Source: Terriglobia bacterium (lineage in GTDB: Bacteria > Acidobacteriota > Thermoanaerobaculia > Thermoanaerobaculales > Thermoanaerobaculaceae). Taken from it: a stretch of 42,739 nt of DNA. Shown here one piece after another: positions 41,920 to 42,739 of the stretch (the first letter of the stretch is position 1; the number at the start of each line of letters is the position of its first letter). The stretch lies in contig JAIQFQ010000032.1 of assembly GCA_020073245.1 (NCBI GenBank), positions 1 to 42,739 on the forward strand, read 5' to 3'. The notes under the pieces were generated by a model. That model was not told the DNA's origin, ran no database searches, and saw nothing but the letters and a program-made list of their open reading frames with translations. Made by a program: the position numbers and the translations under genes.

Positions 41920-42739
41920 TCAGGGCGCGGAAAGCCTGTACACCCCGCCGGTCTCATGGGTCTTGCGAGCTGCGATCTCGGCGCGAAAGGCGCGGGCATC
42001 GTCGGCGGTCGCGAAGTCACCGACCACAACGCGGTACCACGTTCCCTTCTCGCCCAGGTCCACCACCAGTGCGTGTGCCGGGTGACCGAACTCGGCGCCG
42101 AGTCGGGCGGCGTCGGCGTTGGCGTTTTCACGGCTGCGGTACGACGAAAAGTGGACGACGAACACGGCCTGCCGCCCGGCCCAATCGGACGAGCGCATCG
42201 TCTCGACCCCAGCCTCGACCTCGACGGGGGCCGGCCGGCGCGGGTGGGGTGGCGCCGCGCTGACGAGGGGCTCGGTGGGCCTCGGGGCCGCCGACGGGGC
42301 CGGCGCTGCCAGGACCGCCGCAGCCGTCGGCTGGGGAGGGACGCGGAGCGCGGCGGCGAGTTCTCCCGGAGTGGCCGTCGGTGACGGGGCGGGGAACGAC
42401 TCCACAATCCGAGGAGTCGCAGGCTTGGAGGGTGTTACGCCCGGCCAGAGGATCACGACCACTACGGCGGCGGCCAGGAGAGCGAGCGCGACCGCAGCGA
42501 TCCGGCCGATGATCTGGAGCCCGCGGTGGTCCGCGATGAGCTCTTCCTGTGGCTCGGCCTCTGCCTCGGCGACGAAAAGATCCTCGAACGACGACTGGGG
42601 CTGCTGCGGACTCGGCGCCGTTCGCTCCTGTTTCGCTGGTTCCGGAAGCGAAGGAGCCTCGGGAGTGACGAGGGCGGGCGTCGGCCCCATCGTGCCGGGA
42701 GTTGGTGCCATCGCTCGAGGTGTTGGCGCCTCGTCGAAC
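41920..42739 (-). CDS. SPOR-domain membrane protein, 5' end outside the window
   Basis: Partial protein; the frame stays open to the window edge (FDEAPTPRAMAPTPGTMGPT), so an ATG at 42711 is probably internal. After a Pro-rich, acidic cytoplasmic part comes one membrane helix (IAAVALALLAAAVVVVILWP), then a long Pro/Ala linker and a C-terminal SPOR domain (AVFVVHFSSYRSRENANADA, TWYRVVVGDFATADDARAFR). SPOR domains bind denuded septal peptidoglycan. The 114-base gap to the ABC operon holds nothing evident. The missing N-terminus could carry another domain. Confidence 0.85.
   Translation of the reverse strand, partial: FDEAPTPRAMAPTPGTMGPTPALVTPEAPSLPEPAKQERTAPSPQQPQSSFEDLFVAEAEAEPQEELIADHRGLQIIGRIAAVALALLAAAVVVVILWPGVTPSKPATPRIVESFPAPSPTATPGELAAALRVPPQPTAAAVLAAPAPSAAPRPTEPLVSAAPPHPRRPAPVEVEAGVETMRSSDWAGRQAVFVVHFSSYRSRENANADAARLGAEFGHPAHALVVDLGEKGTWYRVVVGDFATADDARAFRAEIAARKTHETGGVYRLSAP

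Overview
The window is about 42.7 kb of GC-rich bacterial DNA, densely coded on both strands. The gene content points to an Acidobacteriota-like organism: two large TonB-dependent receptors with N-terminal carboxypeptidase-like domains (Oar type), an alkaline-phosphatase-superfamily/TPR fusion, a sigma/anti-sigma/DUF4097 module, paralogous serine hydrolases and a paired M16 peptidase operon. This assignment is inferred from gene content; there is no rRNA or other marker gene. I see no phage, transposase, CRISPR array, tRNA or rRNA.

Layout. 0-2 kb (minus strand): a signal peptidase I whose C-terminal third is replaced by unrelated sequence, and a DUF4388 protein. 2-6 kb (plus): an M49-like zinc peptidase, then an ECF sigma factor, its overlapping zinc-finger anti-sigma factor and a DUF4097 protein. 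6-10.6 kb (plus): two paralogous class C beta-lactamase-like serine hydrolases, with a DUF1579 protein between them and a duplicated scrap of the DUF4097 gene end, then a DUF1820 protein. 10.7-15.8 kb (minus): a TonB receptor and a sulfatase-fold/TPR protein. 16-20.2 kb (plus): a small membrane protein, a Bcp peroxiredoxin and an active/inactive M16 peptidase pair. 20.2-22.8 kb: a sodium:solute symporter (minus) diverging from an ArsR regulator and a YceI protein (plus). 23-26 kb: the second TonB receptor.

26-34 kb is the most unusual stretch. A long-chain acyl-CoA ligase (plus) faces a minus-strand series: cysD, cysN, a membrane-anchored phosphodiesterase, a TPR protein and a PAS protein. 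Its intergenic gaps hold three large imperfect palindromes built from short repeated words, one of them triply nested, and a fourth REP-like palindrome lies upstream of cysD. 34-39 kb (plus) holds a self-contained ArsR/SRPBCC operon with a leaderless promoter and built-in operator, then small enzymes and stress-type proteins: CsaA-like, VOC, SnoaL-like, membrane, alpha/beta hydrolase and RidA. 39-42.7 kb (minus) is a three-gene sulfonate/nitrate-type ABC importer with overlapping genes, and a SPOR protein cut by the window edge.

Regulatory signals stand out more than novel protein families. There is a matched pair of GGAATAT-N16-GTC elements upstream of the ArsR and YceI genes, several -10 boxes placed 6-9 bases from start codons (leaderless transcription), clear hairpin terminators, and a consensus promoter inside the apparent 5' extension of the sulfatase/TPR gene that fixes its start. 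Sulfate activation (CysDN) and a possible sulfonate importer lie within 10 kb of each other, but no APS kinase, APS/PAPS reductase or sulfonatase is present in the window.
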